Position numbers and translations under genes: made by a program
Notes under the pieces: generated by a model
Told to the model about the DNA's origin: nothing
The model's database searches: none
Seen by the model: only the letters and a program-made list of their open reading frames with translations
Assembly (NCBI GenBank): GCA_928724745.1
Contig: CAKMXJ010000002.1
Coordinates: 744,001 to 808,000, forward strand
From: Anthracocystis setariae
Lineage: Eukaryota; Basidiomycota; Ustilaginomycetes; Ustilaginales; Ustilaginaceae
Direction of reading: 5' to 3'
DNA length: 64,000 nt
In this document: positions 39,154-48,977 of the stretch, one piece after another
How the letters are laid out: every line of letters begins with the position of its first letter
Position numbering within the stretch: the stretch's first letter is position 1

Positions 39154-41760
39154 ATGATGCACGATCTTCCCACGCCAGCGCCGTCGTCGGACCCTGTGAT
39201 GCCAGGGTCATCGCCGGTCAAACCGTCCAGAGGAGACAAGGCTATGCTGACTGCTAAAACGGCGGCAATGACGCGACCTTTCTCACCCCTCGACCTCAAC
39301 ACGATTGCTAACAGGGTCAAGGCTTTTCAGGATGCCAGGGAGAAAGATGGTGCGACTCCTCCTCCTTCTTCGCCCCCGGCATCGTCCGTCTTCCACTCAT
39401 CGCCCATCGCTCCTGCTCACCACCACCAACTTGGCTTCTCACCTGTAAAGCAGCAACGCCGCTTCCCTGCTTCGGTCACTCCTGCTCGTAGTGCCGTCCT
39501 CGCGCAGAGCAAATCCAGCCTTTCGCGTGCAGCAACTCCCGCCAGCAAACAAACCAACTCCATCAGCCATCTCCTTGGACTGGTCCCCAACCAACAACGC
39601 GAAAAGGACGTCAATGCTATCCCCAACCTCCTGTATGGTAGCAAGAGCGTCAGCCTGATCATCGGTCGATCCAAGCCTTCCGGCGAGCCCCACAGTCTCG
39701 CAGAACAGGGATCGACACAGGCCGACATTCCTGCATCGATGCAGGGTCTTGGCTCCAAGACCACCATGCGCGTCAATCTGCCCAACGACGCGCGTCATGT
39801 CTCGCGCGTGCACGCGATCGTCGAATGGATCCCCTTCGTCACACGTCCCGTCAAGAAGCCTACCGTCACCAGCTTCACTGCCAAAGCCTCTCCTATCGCC
39901 GCTCGACTCGCTTCTCAGAACAGCAGCGATGCCAGGACGCCCAACGGCACGTTCATTGTTCGCATCATCGGTCAAAATGGTCTCATCGTAGATGGCAAGC
40001 GCCGCAGGGAGGGTCAAGTGCTGCGACTCACGTCGGGCAAGACGCTCATCGACTTCTTCGGTGTCAAGTGTCGCTTCGAATGCGTCCCGTCCAGCGTTGA
40101 TCGACACGTGTCTCCGGTCAAGTCGACTCAGGCACGCGTTCAGGAGTGGACTCAGAGAATCACCTCTCCCGTGAAGAAAGCAGGAGGCGCTGCGTCTTCG
40201 TCCGTCCCCACATCTGAGCTCTCCGAACCCTTCCCCAGCAGTTCACCGCCCGCAAGCTCGCCTCCCCATATGCAGGCTACCCCAGGTGCGACACAGGCTC
40301 AGGATGATGAAGAGGAGGATCCCATCACCACTTCCCCTACACCCGTCAACCGTCGAAGCGGCGGCCTTGTCGCTGGACCGCTCAATATCCAGCAAGTACG
40401 AGCTGGAGATAGCGATCAAGAAGACCTTGGCAACGGACGAAGCCTGATGGACGAAGATGATGATGATGATGAAGATGACGAGAGCGATGACGAAGACTAT
40501 GTGCCAGCAGATTTGGAGCCGACGCGGAGCGCATTGACAACCACGCGCAAGCCCGTTGCAGCTGTAGCTGACGACGATGACAGTAGCTCTCTCTCTGATC
40601 TTGACTCTGGTATTGTCGACCAGCAGATTGGCGACGCGACGGCAGCCTCTCAGCCTGAGTTGACCCCGGCGCCAGCACCACGAAAGCGCACCGTCACAGC
40701 CGGCAGCCACAACCGCAGCAGGGAGTCTTCGGCTAAGCCTGCCGCTAGTGAAGGCTTGACTGAGTCTCAGACCAAGATGCCGCCACCGCCTGCTGGCGCG
40801 ATTGCCAACGTTCGCAGCTCTGCACGACGATCTGCAAGCAACAGTCCTGCTCCATCGTCACCTCTGCTGGGCTCATCAGTGCAGGAATTGCAAGCGCTGG
40901 CTCGCAACTGCGTTCGCCAACTGGCATCTACGTACGATCTGCCCGGTCTTCTTGCCGGTGCTATCGTGTTCCACCGCACAGCCACGATCAGTGCTTCGGA
41001 AGCGGTGCGATCCGTGCTGACCACCACTCCTGGCTTAATGCGAGGAGAGGCTGGCGAACACTCGGTTGCTTTCAGTCCGTCGAAACGCAAGCTTCCCGGC
41101 GCTGCCACTCTGCAGCACGGCTGCATTGTCGAAGGATGGCCGACGAGCTCGGAATCGAACGAACGATGGACTTCGATTGCCAGAAAGGCGTGGCGTGAGC
41201 ACCTCGAAGTGGTGTTGCAGGCTTCGCCCATGTTTGGTGTGATCCAGCGTGCAGGCAAAGACGCTTCGGGCAACCCTCTCGAATGCTGGTACTACTACGA
41301 CAAGGAGAACGACCCGGATAAAGAGCGAGCTGAGAACCTGGGCGTGTTCGCTAAACCCATGCGAAAGGCGCTGAAAGGTCAGAAACCGATTTTCTGGAAA
41401 CGCAGTGGGTATGCTTCTCGCCAAACGGATGATAGCTTTGAGAGCAAATCGTTCGCACAGGATAGCTCGGAGGCTGCGGCTGGCTCGAGCTCTCGCAAGA
41501 TGGAGGCCGAGTCGATGGATATTGCCAGTGCACCTTTGCCATCTTCGTCGATCGGGATGGGTCGCAAGAGGAAGAACAATGCGTCGCAATCGCACGGCGA
41601 GACGCAGGGGGAGGTCAGGGATGACGAAGAGAGGAAGCGCGAAAAGCTGCGTGCCAAAATTGCCAAGAGTGGTCTGTGGGACGAGACTCAGCCTGAAGAG
41701 AAGGAGGAGCCCACGTGGGACCGCAAGGGTGACCAGGATTACAAGAAGGGTCGCAAGTAG
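39154..41760 (+). CDS. FHA-domain nuclear protein (Tos4/Plm2-like)
   Basis: This 868-residue protein has a phosphothreonine-binding FHA domain at about 160-310. Visible are LIIGRSK near its start, the RHVSRVHAIVEW core (Arg and Ser-x-x-His) and FIVRIIGQNGLIVDG / LIDFFGVKCRFECV strands, with a disordered insert inside the domain. The N-terminus has several SP/TP motifs. An acidic run (DEDDDDDEDDESDDEDY, about 430-446) follows the FHA region. A conserved C-terminal unit (about 575-750; ELQALARNCVRQLA, PMFGVIQRAGKDASG, CWYYYDKENDPDKER) may be a second folded domain. Yeast relatives act in DNA-damage-checkpoint and G1/S transcription. The Tos4 link rests on architecture, not alignment. Start is the ATG at 39154. 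Confidence 0.75.
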   Translation: MMHDLPTPAPSSDPVMPGSSPVKPSRGDKAMLTAKTAAMTRPFSPLDLNTIANRVKAFQDAREKDGATPPPSSPPASSVFHSSPIAPAHHHQLGFSPVKQQRRFPASVTPARSAVLAQSKSSLSRAATPASKQTNSISHLLGLVPNQQREKDVNAIPNLLYGSKSVSLIIGRSKPSGEPHSLAEQGSTQADIPASMQGLGSKTTMRVNLPNDARHVSRVHAIVEWIPFVTRPVKKPTVTSFTAKASPIAARLASQNSSDARTPNGTFIVRIIGQNGLIVDGKRRREGQVLRLTSGKTLIDFFGVKCRFECVPSSVDRHVSPVKSTQARVQEWTQRITSPVKKAGGAASSSVPTSELSEPFPSSSPPASSPPHMQATPGATQAQDDEEEDPITTSPTPVNRRSGGLVAGPLNIQQVRAGDSDQEDLGNGRSLMDEDDDDDEDDESDDEDYVPADLEPTRSALTTTRKPVAAVADDDDSSSLSDLDSGIVDQQIGDATAASQPELTPAPAPRKRTVTAGSHNRSRESSAKPAASEGLTESQTKMPPPPAGAIANVRSSARRSASNSPAPSSPLLGSSVQELQALARNCVRQLASTYDLPGLLAGAIVFHRTATISASEAVRSVLTTTPGLMRGEAGEHSVAFSPSKRKLPGAATLQHGCIVEGWPTSSESNERWTSIARKAWREHLEVVLQASPMFGVIQRAGKDASGNPLECWYYYDKENDPDKERAENLGVFAKPMRKALKGQKPIFWKRSGYASRQTDDSFESKSFAQDSSEAAAGSSSRKMEAESMDIASAPLPSSSIGMGRKRKNNASQSHGETQGEVRDDEERKREKLRAKIAKSGLWDETQPEEKEEPTWDRKGDQDYKKGRK

Positions 41761-42323
41761 AGTAAGCGGTGCGCGAGCCCCGACCCCGACCCCGACGGCG
41801 ACCCCGATTTGAGTTTATGCGATTCCGATTCCACTGCAGTACAGTTACACGCTCGATTGATACATAACCGATCTTGATGATGGTTTCGCCGTTTCTGTGT
41901 CGCGTTTCTTGCTCCGCCGGTGATTGCGATATGGTGCTATGTCTGCTCATTCTGGTTGTGCAAAGGAATGCTGCGCTCTGTAAACTGTGCATGAGCTTGT
42001 AAAGTCTCGAGGTGACTTGATTGGAATCTCCATGTGGGCTTTAGTGGTGGATGTGCTGCTCTCCGACGCCGATCCCGACCCTGAGTTTGGCCTGGACGCA
42101 GTAAAGCGGACTGACGAAGAACATACACAGCACTGGCGGCCAATGCAGCAGGGTTTCCAAAAGGTACAGTGTACCATTAAAAAAAAAAGGTGTCTCGCGC
42201 AAGCTTGTTGTGGGCCAAGCCTCTTTGCAGACGGCGTTTGGTTGTGAGGAAAATGGCTGGTTTGGCCACGGCCGAAACTCCGACAGCTAAAATGGGATTT
42301 CGTCATTGTGCAAACGCCCCCGC

Positions 42324-42345
42324 TTTTTTTTTTTTTTTTTTTTTT
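42324..42345. repeat. T22 homopolymer
   Basis: Twenty-two consecutive T, about 290 bp before the A42 run in the same spacer. Confidence 0.95.
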
Positions 42346-42633
42346 GCTTTGCTTTGGCGTCGAACGCCCCTCTACTGTAACTGTGTTGTCAAGCTAGCTG
42401 AAATGAACGGTCAAGAGCTCGTTGTAGCGAGTCTGTGAAAGCTTGGAACTATATCTCAACAAAACTGGACGCTTCCCTCGTCTTGTTGGACGAAGCAAGT
42501 GAAGTGCCAGTGGAGAGCTTTCCTGTTGTGTGATTCAGATGTCAAAATGATCCGCGGTGCATACAAAACGCCAATTCAAATCGCTCGATGGATCTACTGT
42601 ACTGTAGGCTGGAATCCACATTTGAAGAAGAAG

Positions 42634-42675
<42 letters not shown>
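42634..42675. repeat. A42 homopolymer
   Basis: Forty-two consecutive A preceded by a GAA-rich stretch. It is the longest homopolymer in the window and may be a slippage tract or the tail of an old retroposed copy. No target duplication is evident. Confidence 0.95.
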
Positions 42676-42676
<1 letters not shown>

Positions 42677-42923
42677 GGTCAACTCGAGAAAACAGGAAGC
42701 GATCCCGATCCCGACAAGTGGACTCGTGTTCTACTCCCATCGATTTCATCGAAGCGTTCGTGTGAGCCGGCCACCATTGCCTCATACATCAAGCAACTCG
42801 ATCAGAAAGCTTGTGCTTCCTTGTCTCATTCAAGCATCAAGCCAACGATCAGCGTACAACAGCTCACAGCTCGGGATCGTCTTGTCTTGCATCGACGCAA
42901 ATCCATCAGGATCGGAACATCTT

Positions 42924-42930
42924 TATATAA
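42924..42930 (+). promoter_or_regulatory. TATA-like element upstream of BOR1
   Basis: TATATAA in a C-rich context, 184 bp upstream of the ATG at 43114. Confidence 0.35.
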
Positions 42931-43113
42931 TCCCCCTACCCCTTCACCTGTAGGCGCTCTACTTTCGCAGTCTGGCTTTGTACCACAACCATCGCAACAT
43001 CCACCATCGCCCGACCACGCTAGCTTGATATCCCATGATTCTTGCTCGGTGATCAAGCTCGACATCGGGTCTACCCTAGACTACATCAGAAACAGCACAT
43101 AACCGAGCACACG

Positions 43114-45621
43114 ATGAACTCGATCGACCCCGGCTCAGTGCCACCTCTTCGTGCCGTACAACACCAGAATGCCAACGGCAGCGACACAACCGCGCGCAAC
43201 TCACATGACCTTGCCACAGGCACTTCGGCCTCCTCCTCGCTAAATACCTCCAACGAAAGCACCCTGTCAAATCGTCGGCCCACAGCCCAGTCCTCCATCC
43301 AAGATGCCTCCAAGTCGGCTACATCCAGCGAAAAGAAGCGGAACAAGCAACGTAGTCCAACAACATACCCTCTCTTTCCTGGCGATAAGCCATGGTCTCA
43401 GCGATCATGGGCGTACCAACTTCGACCCTTCCGCGGTATGTGGTACGACCTTCGCCGTCGCAAGCCTTTTCTCGCCAGCGACTGGACAGAAGGGCTAGAG
43501 CCCAAAAACTGGTGGACCCTGGTCAACAGTGTGATTCGCATGTACTTCATCAACCTCATGCCCGCACTCGCCTACATCCTCGACATGAACTATCGCACAG
43601 GCGGATCGTACGGCGTCAACGAGGTCATCCTTGCATCAGCTATGGCCGCAATCATCTTCCCCATCTTTTCGGTGCAACCACTGACCTTTGTCGGTGTGAC
43701 GGGTCTGATCAATCTAGTCAACTACACTCAGTACGACATCTTTGTCGGTCACTATGGTTTTGACAATCGCGGTTACCTTAGGATCCAGGCGTGGGCGTTG
43801 ATCTGGGCCGCCGCCTTCCACTTTGTTGTCGCCATCTTCAACGTTTGCGACTTTACCAGATTCATCACCGATATGACTTCCGAGACGTTCGGATTCTATG
43901 TCGGTGTCATCTATATTCAGAAGGGTATCGAGCTATTGATCGAGGAGTTCCAGCCACTGCCTCTGGACAATGCCACCGGTTGGCTCTCGGTCACCATCGC
44001 CATCCTGTTTACCGTCTCGGTGTATCTTGTGGCCAAGGTCGGCAACACATCCTATCTTCCCTTCCGTATTCGCAATTTCATTGCGGCATACGCCTTCGCA
44101 GCAGGCTGTATCTTTTGGACTGGATTCTCGCACTTCCCCAAGAACTCACTCGAGCGCGTCCCCATCGAGCGCCTTCCCATCACCAGGTCTTTCCACCCAA
44201 CACTAGACAGACCTTGGTTCATCGACTTCTGGAACATCGAGCTCAAGTACGTGTTCGTCGGCGCTCCTCTCGGCTTCCTCATCATGCTGCTCTTCTACTT
44301 TGATCACAATGTGAGCAGTGTCATGGCTCAAGCCAGGAACTATCCCGTTCGCAAACCTGCCGGATTCCACTGGGACTTCTTCCTGCTCGGCATCACCACG
44401 CTCGTCTCGGGCTTCCTGGGTCTTCCTGCTCCCAACGGCCTCGTACCGCAAGCACCTGTCCACACCGAAACCCTTTCGGTCTACCAACAAGTCGAAAGGC
44501 GCGACCTGGACAAACGCATCGCTCGCGAAACCACCTCGAAACGCAAGTCCAAAATGCGCACCGTCAAGCAGCAACACATTGTCAACGCCCGCGTCGTCGA
44601 GGGTCGTATCTCGCACCTTGCCATCGGCCTCTTGACGCTCGGGACCATGACACGTCCGCTGCTTGTTGTCCTTGGCACCATGCCGCGCGCTGTCTTTGCC
44701 GGCATCTTCATCCTGGTCGGTTGGGCATCCATCGAACGCAATGCTATCACCATGCGAACGCTTGCCATCTTTCGCGATCGTCGCCTTTCGCCTGCGGATG
44801 AGCCACTGAATTCCATTCGTCGAAGCAAGATCGCACTGTTCGTCGGCATTCAGTGGTTGTTCGCCGCGATGACGATTGCGATCAGTGCGACGATCGCCGG
44901 GATCGGGTTTCCGGTGATCATTACAGCGTTGATCCCGGTGAGGTACTATTTGGTGCCCAAGTGGTTTAGTCCATTGGAGTTGAAGGTGTTGGATGCGCCG
45001 ACGGCCGATGCGGATGGCGTGTTGGCATCGTTGGGACACGAGCCGGAGAGGGTGACGGGTAGGGGGGTGGAGATCGCATTGGATACCAAGATCGCCGGTA
45101 CGCTGTACCACAAGAAGTCGCTGGACGATGAGTCGGGGGATGATGACGACGAGGAAGCGGCGGCGCAAGTGCATAGCGATGTCGCCAAGCATCGGCGAAG
45201 GAGGAGGGATGAGGAGGAGGGCGACGAAGGGGAGTTGAGGGAGGCGACGCGGACGGTGGCAGGGTTGGGAGGTCATCAGACTGCCGATCCGGCGCGAAGG
45301 ATGGCACCAGCTTCGGGAGCTGGCATCATCGCTTCTGGGCTTGGGTCTGGCGCCGCGGTTGCGGCTGAGGACGATCGACGCGAGCAAGTCGAAGAGATGG
45401 CAGAGGCTCGAGATGAACAGGACTCATCCGATGAAGATAGCATTCCAATTACTGCAGTTGCTAATGAACCGATGCAGCGAGCATCACCGACCACGACAAG
45501 CGACTTTCCTGGAAAGACGAGGAAGAAAAAGTACGTTACAGTAGAAAACCCTCCTCGCGGCGCAGGGTCGCCTCCCGCTCCCGTCCAATGGCGAGGAGCT
45601 AACGCCCAAGTTCAAGAGTAG
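43114..45621 (+). CDS. BOR1: Bor1-type borate/anion transporter (SLC4-like)
   Basis: This 835-residue plasma-membrane transporter belongs to the bicarbonate/borate exchanger family; fungal Bor1 exports boron. The conserved N-terminal entry RPFRGMWYDLRRRKP is followed by NWWTLVNSVIRMYFINLMPALAYI, PIFSVQPLTFVGVTGLI and FGFYVGVIYIQKGIELL. Together they give about 10-13 membrane spans between residues ~125 and ~630. The motif GLPAPNGLVPQAP, diagnostic of this family, is present at about 435-447. The cytoplasmic C-terminus (about 640-835) is long, acidic and disordered. The ATG at 43114 is the first in frame; upstream codons are open but lack ATG. Confidence 0.92.
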   Translation: MNSIDPGSVPPLRAVQHQNANGSDTTARNSHDLATGTSASSSLNTSNESTLSNRRPTAQSSIQDASKSATSSEKKRNKQRSPTTYPLFPGDKPWSQRSWAYQLRPFRGMWYDLRRRKPFLASDWTEGLEPKNWWTLVNSVIRMYFINLMPALAYILDMNYRTGGSYGVNEVILASAMAAIIFPIFSVQPLTFVGVTGLINLVNYTQYDIFVGHYGFDNRGYLRIQAWALIWAAAFHFVVAIFNVCDFTRFITDMTSETFGFYVGVIYIQKGIELLIEEFQPLPLDNATGWLSVTIAILFTVSVYLVAKVGNTSYLPFRIRNFIAAYAFAAGCIFWTGFSHFPKNSLERVPIERLPITRSFHPTLDRPWFIDFWNIELKYVFVGAPLGFLIMLLFYFDHNVSSVMAQARNYPVRKPAGFHWDFFLLGITTLVSGFLGLPAPNGLVPQAPVHTETLSVYQQVERRDLDKRIARETTSKRKSKMRTVKQQHIVNARVVEGRISHLAIGLLTLGTMTRPLLVVLGTMPRAVFAGIFILVGWASIERNAITMRTLAIFRDRRLSPADEPLNSIRRSKIALFVGIQWLFAAMTIAISATIAGIGFPVIITALIPVRYYLVPKWFSPLELKVLDAPTADADGVLASLGHEPERVTGRGVEIALDTKIAGTLYHKKSLDDESGDDDDEEAAAQVHSDVAKHRRRRRDEEEGDEGELREATRTVAGLGGHQTADPARRMAPASGAGIIASGLGSGAAVAAEDDRREQVEEMAEARDEQDSSDEDSIPITAVANEPMQRASPTTTSDFPGKTRKKKYVTVENPPRGAGSPPAPVQWRGANAQVQE

Positions 45622-46040
45622 ACCCATTTTTGTCAGATACCCCATCTCTGTTGCTTCACTCTCATGCTTTAGTGTTCACGGTTAGATGCTTCACATCGAG
45701 TTGACAATTTACAGTAACTATCATACACAATCTGACCGGTTTGGTGCGTCGGAATGAGGTAGAGGTGGTATGAGCTCACGGCTTGAGTTTTGGATGTGGC
45801 GAAGCTTTTACTAGTGCGTTGATTGTTGGACAAGCATCAGCCATGATCCTGAACCGGACATGAACACCAAAGCAGTACTTACTATACACTTGGAAGGGTT
45901 GAGGGTTGGATCGAATGAAAACGCGGAAGTCGGAACGCAGTGGAAATCATATTTGGTGGATTTGGAAGAAATGATGATTCCTCGTCCCTTTGCTATGTCG
46001 ATATCCCATACATATCGCAAGAACGAGCTCGACATCAAAC
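45622..46040. other. Intergenic between BOR1 and MEF2
   Basis: A 419-bp tandem spacer that should contain the BOR1 terminator and the MEF2 promoter. No specific element was recognised. Confidence 0.5.
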
Positions 46041-48923
46041 ATGAGTCTTGCACGCTACTGTACGTGCAGGATCCCCTATCGTATACCGAGTGCTGGATTC
46101 ACTTCCACACGCGCCACCTTTTTCGGTCGGGCAGAAACGCACCCCTCCGCCACCGCCCGCGCTTTGCCGCTCCACACCCAACTCACACGCTCGACAGCAT
46201 TCACGTCTACTCGTTCCATCTCCTCTCCAACGTCGCAACGCTCTGCGCCCCATGCGGAAAAGCATCCGATCGCAGCACTGCGCAACATCTCGATCATCGC
46301 GCATATCGATGCCGGCAAAACCACACTCACCGAACGTCTCCTTCACCTCACCAACGCGCTTGGCGGTGGCTCCTCCTCCCCCTCTGGCGCTGTTCCAGGC
46401 GACGTCGATTCCGGCTCCACCGTCACGGACTTCCTCGAACAGGAACGACAGCGAGGAATCACCATCCAATCCGCTGCAGTCGGTCCGGTATGGTGGCCCA
46501 CCACCAACGATCACGCCACGCAGAGGCAGACGGTGGGCATCACGCTCGTGGATACGCCTGGGCATATCGATTTCGGCATCGAAGTCGAGCGCGCTCTCCG
46601 CGTTGTAGATGGTGCCGTTGTGGTGCTGGATGGCGTCGAGGGCGTGGAGAGCCAGACGGAGAACGTGTGGAGTCAGGCGGCGAGGTACGATGTGAAGGCG
46701 TCGATTTTGTTTATCAACAAACTCGATCGGATGGGTAGCTCGGTGGCTCAGTCACTCCGAAGTGTGATCCGTTCAGGTATGCATCAACGACCGTTACTAC
46801 TGCAGTTGCCCATTCCTGTTGCAAGGAGGGACGAACCGGGACTGTCCGGGCTGGTGGATCTGATCGAGATGCAGACGCTTACATTCTCGGGCAAGGCCGG
46901 AGAGGTGGTTACGAGGACGCCGCTGGAGGTGTCGGATGAGATGTATCAGGAGGCCAAGGAGGTGAGGCATGCATTGGTCGAGTGTCTCGCTTCGCTGGAT
47001 GAGGTGTTGCTGGAGGAGCTGTTCGAGGTGCCGACGGGATCGAATGAGGAGCCGCATTCCAAGATCTCGGCGACCTCGTTGCGCAAGGCGATCCGACGCC
47101 AGACGTTGGCCGGAACCGTGTTGCCAACGCTGTGCGGTTCTGCAGCCAAGAATATCGGAGTCCAACCACTGCTCGATGCGATTGCCGACTTTCTACCCAG
47201 TCCGGCGGATAAGCCCGATGTGGTCGGTACGGTCTCCGGCCCCGCTGCTAACGCATCGTCGTCGAAGGATGCAGCCGAATCGCAACAAGTTGCCATCTCT
47301 CTGAACGACAAACGCACGATCGTACTAGCGTTCAAAGTGGTACACGACAAACGCCGCGGACCCACCACGTTCGTCCGCATCTACTCGGGCATGCTCACGC
47401 GCACGTCTACGCTGTACAACACAACCACGGGCGCACGAGAGCGTCTTTCACGCGTCCTCTTTCCCTTCGCCGACCAATACCATGAAACAACTACGCTTAG
47501 AGCCGGACAGATCGGAGTCATCCTCGGTCTACGCGACACACGCACGGGCGATACCCTCGTCGACGCCTCCACCTCCGCCTCCGTTTCCGCATCAAAAACT
47601 CAAACGCTCGATGCAGCAAAAGCAAAAACGCTCCGACTGAAACGCGTCCACATCCCACCGCCCGTCTTTTCCATGTCGTTGGAAGCCAAAGCCAAGTCGG
47701 ACATCGAACCACTCGCGGAAGCGCTTAACCTGCTCATCCGCACGGACCCTTCTTTGCATCTCGACGAATCGTCCGCCAGTGCAGGTGTGGCTGGTCAGAT
47801 GGTGCTCTCCGGGATGGGAGAATTGCATTTGGAGATCGCCAAGGATCGGTTGGCGAATGAGTTTGGCGTGAATGCAAGGATGGGCAGTGTGCGTGTGAGT
47901 TACAGGGAGACGTTGGCCGAAGAGGTGGGTGTGTTGGAGGTCAAGGAGGTGGTGGAGAGGGAGTTGGCTGGGAAGAGGATTAAGATTGGCGCAAAGATGG
48001 TGGTCAGGGCATTGGCGGAGGACGAGATTCATTTGGCGCAGGAGAGTGACGCCGCGGCTTTCGGTGGTAATGTAGTGCGTATCGCCCTCACCGCCACTTC
48101 CGCTGATCAAAGTGGGAAGAAGGTAGGTTTTGATGGTACCGACATTGAAGCGTACCTGGCAGAAACGCGGCGTCTCACGAAAACCAATGCCGCGACGAAA
48201 GCGGAGGACGACGAGGACACGCTCGGGCTTGCGGCGGGTGTCGATCTGGCAACGGTGGAAACCATGTTCCGAAACGGTGTGATCGCCGCACTCTCCCGCG
48301 GCCCACTCACCTCAAACCCGCTTACCCACCTGCACATCACGATCAGCGAGATCGACATGTTTGGCGAGCTCTCGTCTTCGGCTGCGGTGAGTTATCTCGT
48401 CTCCCACCTTTTGCGCAAGTTGCTACGCATTGAGCCCAAGGTGGATGTGGCGACGGGGATGGTGACGACGTCCGCGGGGGCGAGGACGATGTTGATGGAA
48501 CCCATGATGAGTGCACGCATAATGTTACCTGAGGTGCATCTGGGCAAAGTGATCGGTGATATCACCTCCGAGCAAGACGGGCTCGTGACGGATGTCGTCC
48601 ACCAAACCAACACCTCTTCGGAAAACCAGACGGAGGGAGCTCACGACGTGTTCATACCGTCAACATCGAATCGGTTCGAACAACAGTCGTCGGCTGCATC
48701 CACAGGCGCAGTAGGGACAAAGGGCGCAGCAGTAGGTACGGTCAACGCGTCAAGTGGCAAAGCCGAGATCCACGCCGTAGTTCCGCTGGCGAACTTGGTC
48801 AGGTACTCGAGCAAGTTGAGAGCGCTCACCGCGGGCAACGCCATGTTCAGCATGCAGCTGCAGGGGTTTGCTAAGGTGAATGCTCAGAGACAGGCCGAAA
48901 TTCTGGTCGAGTTGGGAAGGTAG
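46041..48923 (+). CDS. MEF2: Mitochondrial elongation factor G2 / ribosome-releasing factor 2
   Basis: This 960-residue GTPase works with mitochondrial ribosome recycling factor to split post-termination ribosomes. The first ~70 residues are Arg/Ser/Thr-rich with few acids, a mitochondrial presequence. G1 is AHIDAGKT (87-94), the switch region has RGITIQSAAV (138-147), G3 is DTPGHIDF and G4 is NKLD. The DVDSGSTVTD element with TIQSAAV is typical of the EF-G2/Mef2 branch rather than Mef1. Later domains include GMGELHLEIAKDRL of domain III and a conserved C-terminal MFSMQLQGFAKV. It is longer than yeast Mef2 because of Ser/Ala inserts. The ATG at 46041 is the first in frame. It converges on the dehydratase gene with a 54-bp gap. 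Confidence 0.9.
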   Translation: MSLARYCTCRIPYRIPSAGFTSTRATFFGRAETHPSATARALPLHTQLTRSTAFTSTRSISSPTSQRSAPHAEKHPIAALRNISIIAHIDAGKTTLTERLLHLTNALGGGSSSPSGAVPGDVDSGSTVTDFLEQERQRGITIQSAAVGPVWWPTTNDHATQRQTVGITLVDTPGHIDFGIEVERALRVVDGAVVVLDGVEGVESQTENVWSQAARYDVKASILFINKLDRMGSSVAQSLRSVIRSGMHQRPLLLQLPIPVARRDEPGLSGLVDLIEMQTLTFSGKAGEVVTRTPLEVSDEMYQEAKEVRHALVECLASLDEVLLEELFEVPTGSNEEPHSKISATSLRKAIRRQTLAGTVLPTLCGSAAKNIGVQPLLDAIADFLPSPADKPDVVGTVSGPAANASSSKDAAESQQVAISLNDKRTIVLAFKVVHDKRRGPTTFVRIYSGMLTRTSTLYNTTTGARERLSRVLFPFADQYHETTTLRAGQIGVILGLRDTRTGDTLVDASTSASVSASKTQTLDAAKAKTLRLKRVHIPPPVFSMSLEAKAKSDIEPLAEALNLLIRTDPSLHLDESSASAGVAGQMVLSGMGELHLEIAKDRLANEFGVNARMGSVRVSYRETLAEEVGVLEVKEVVERELAGKRIKIGAKMVVRALAEDEIHLAQESDAAAFGGNVVRIALTATSADQSGKKVGFDGTDIEAYLAETRRLTKTNAATKAEDDEDTLGLAAGVDLATVETMFRNGVIAALSRGPLTSNPLTHLHITISEIDMFGELSSSAAVSYLVSHLLRKLLRIEPKVDVATGMVTTSAGARTMLMEPMMSARIMLPEVHLGKVIGDITSEQDGLVTDVVHQTNTSSENQTEGAHDVFIPSTSNRFEQQSSAASTGAVGTKGAAVGTVNASSGKAEIHAVVPLANLVRYSSKLRALTAGNAMFSMQLQGFAKVNAQRQAEILVELGR

Positions 48924-48977
48924 GAAGTTTTTCAAGTGATGGTTTTGCAAACAGTACAGTACAGTCGAAAGTGAATG

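Larger units (their letters stand above)
41761..43113. other. Intergenic: FHA 3' region and BOR1 upstream region
   Basis: This 1,353-bp spacer contains a (CCCCGA)n-like patch (about 41779-41806), T22 (42324-42345), A42 (42634-42675) and a TATATAA at 42924. No gene was recognised. Confidence 0.55.

Noticed and set aside
44203..45387. 394-codon minus-strand frame opposite BOR1
   Set aside because: Antisense shadow of a well-supported transporter; composition is His/Arg-rich and without domains.
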